Shown: positions 6,537 to 6,870 of the stretch, piece after piece
Position numbering within the stretch: the first letter of the stretch is position 1
Layout: every line of letters begins with the position of its first letter
The notes under the pieces: model-generated
Told to the model about the DNA's origin: nothing
Seen by the model: the letters and a program-made list of their open reading frames with translations, nothing else
Databases searched by the model: none
Assembly: GCA_047626155.1 (NCBI GenBank)
Contig: JBLHRR010000213.1
Coordinates: 1 to 6,870, forward strand
Direction: 5' to 3'
DNA from: CALGLS01 sp047626155
Lineage (GTDB): Bacteria > Bacteroidota > Bacteroidia > Chitinophagales > Saprospiraceae
DNA length: 6,870 nt
Translations under genes and position numbers: made by a program

Positions 6537-6599
6537 TGTCCTCCTGGAATCACTTAGCTCCTCATATATAGGTTGCAGAAAAGGATAAATTCCATAAAA

Positions 6600-6631
6600 G
6601 AAAATAGAAATACTTTTATATTTCTATTTTC
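6600..6631. terminator. Perfect 13-bp A/T-rich hairpin, possible minus-strand terminator
   Basis: GAAAATAGAAATA (6600-6612) and TATTTCTATTTTC (6619-6631) are perfect complements around a 6-nt loop. Read on the minus strand, the stem is followed directly by TTTT. It could end transcription of a minus-strand gene lying to the right of the window. The low GC content makes this uncertain. Confidence 0.4.
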
Positions 6632-6737
6632 GCAAAACATAATCGACTTGTTTTCAATGATTTGAGCGTAGAAAAACTTTTTAAAATTCTTCGTGTTTAT
6701 ACACTAATTTCCAGCTGCGGTCGCCCCGCGTACCGCT

Positions 6738-6761
6738 CGGTAAATGCTCTGCATTTAACCG
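6738..6761. repeat. Hairpin inside a GC-rich patch
   Basis: CGGTAAATGC (6738-6747) and GCATTTAACCG (6751-6761) pair over 10 bp with one bulged A and a TCT loop. The surrounding bases (about 6712-6785) are clearly richer in G and C than the A/T-rich flanks. This suggests an inserted repeat unit or a structured RNA segment. No family is recognised. Confidence 0.4.
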
Positions 6762-6805
6762 AACCGACTCGTGGCCTCTCGCCATTTTATTATATTACGC
6801 TTTCT

Positions 6806-6831
6806 TAACTGTTCAGCTTTGGCTTTTAACA
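6806..6831. repeat. Short intergenic repeat, right copy
   Basis: The second exact copy of TAACTGTTCAGC (6806-6817), followed by GGCTTTTAAC and then ACTAGC. It has the same orientation as the copy at 6413, so the two bracket a stretch of about 390 bp that contains the long inverted repeat and the GC-rich hairpin. Confidence 0.45.
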
Positions 6832-6870
6832 ACTAGCTTTGGCTTCCCACTATCGAATTATAGGGAATGC

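Larger units (their letters stand above)
6392..6870. other. About 480-bp repeat- and hairpin-rich non-coding tail
   Basis: No convincing gene in the stretch upstream of the PLD-like gene. It holds two diverged copies of a short repeat (6413 and 6806), a long inverted repeat (6490-6536), an A/T-only-loop hairpin (6600-6631) and a GC-rich patch with a hairpin (6712-6785). The only short frame worth naming is a 43-codon one at 6457-6588, which runs through the inverted repeat. No clear promoter for the PLD-like gene could be seen. Confidence 0.55.

Noticed and set aside
6457..6588. Plus-strand frame of 43 codons running through the inverted repeat (MPIKSSFGIRWRFTKF...).
   Set aside because: Too short, no start context or homology I recognise, and its sequence is explained by the inverted-repeat DNA.

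Overview
This looks like a chromosomal segment from a Bacteroidota bacterium. Three observations point that way. SecD and SecF are fused into one protein of 1,056 residues, a size and arrangement I associate with that phylum. The genes lack Shine-Dalgarno sequences and have A/T-rich leaders. Motifs fitting the Bacteroidota -7 promoter consensus (TAnnTTTG) lie where promoters are expected. The style fits Saprospiria or a related class, but the sequence alone does not settle the genus.

Layout from left to right. (1) The 3' part of a NarL/FixJ-type response regulator on the plus strand (1-588), whose start lies outside the window. (2) A perfect 16-bp terminator hairpin (612-648) shared with a convergent minus-strand gene. 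(3) That gene (669-1151) encodes a small BON + LysM protein very like the E. coli cytoplasmic potassium-binding protein Kbp/YgaU. (4) A 610-bp non-coding spacer with a palindromic double -7 motif, a nested inverted repeat and the likely secDF promoter. (5) secDF (1762-4932, plus), the proton-driven accessory motor of the Sec translocon, followed by two tandem intrinsic terminators. (6) A 484-bp spacer with decamer repeats and a further hairpin. (7) A minus-strand gene (5417-6391) for a single-HKD phospholipase D-like nuclease, with a C-terminal half that resembles a PUA/EVE-type domain. (8) A repeat- and hairpin-rich non-coding tail of about 480 bp.

The genes do not form one operon. The response regulator and kbp-like gene converge on a shared terminator, the kbp-like gene and secDF are divergent across the 610-bp spacer, and secDF and the PLD gene converge. 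secDF and the kbp-like gene are housekeeping-type. The most unusual part is the right third: a nuclease-like protein fused to a putative PUA/EVE-like domain, standing alone between spacers rich in short repeats. That architecture would suit a nucleic-acid-targeting, possibly defence-related protein, but this is inference from sequence patterns only.
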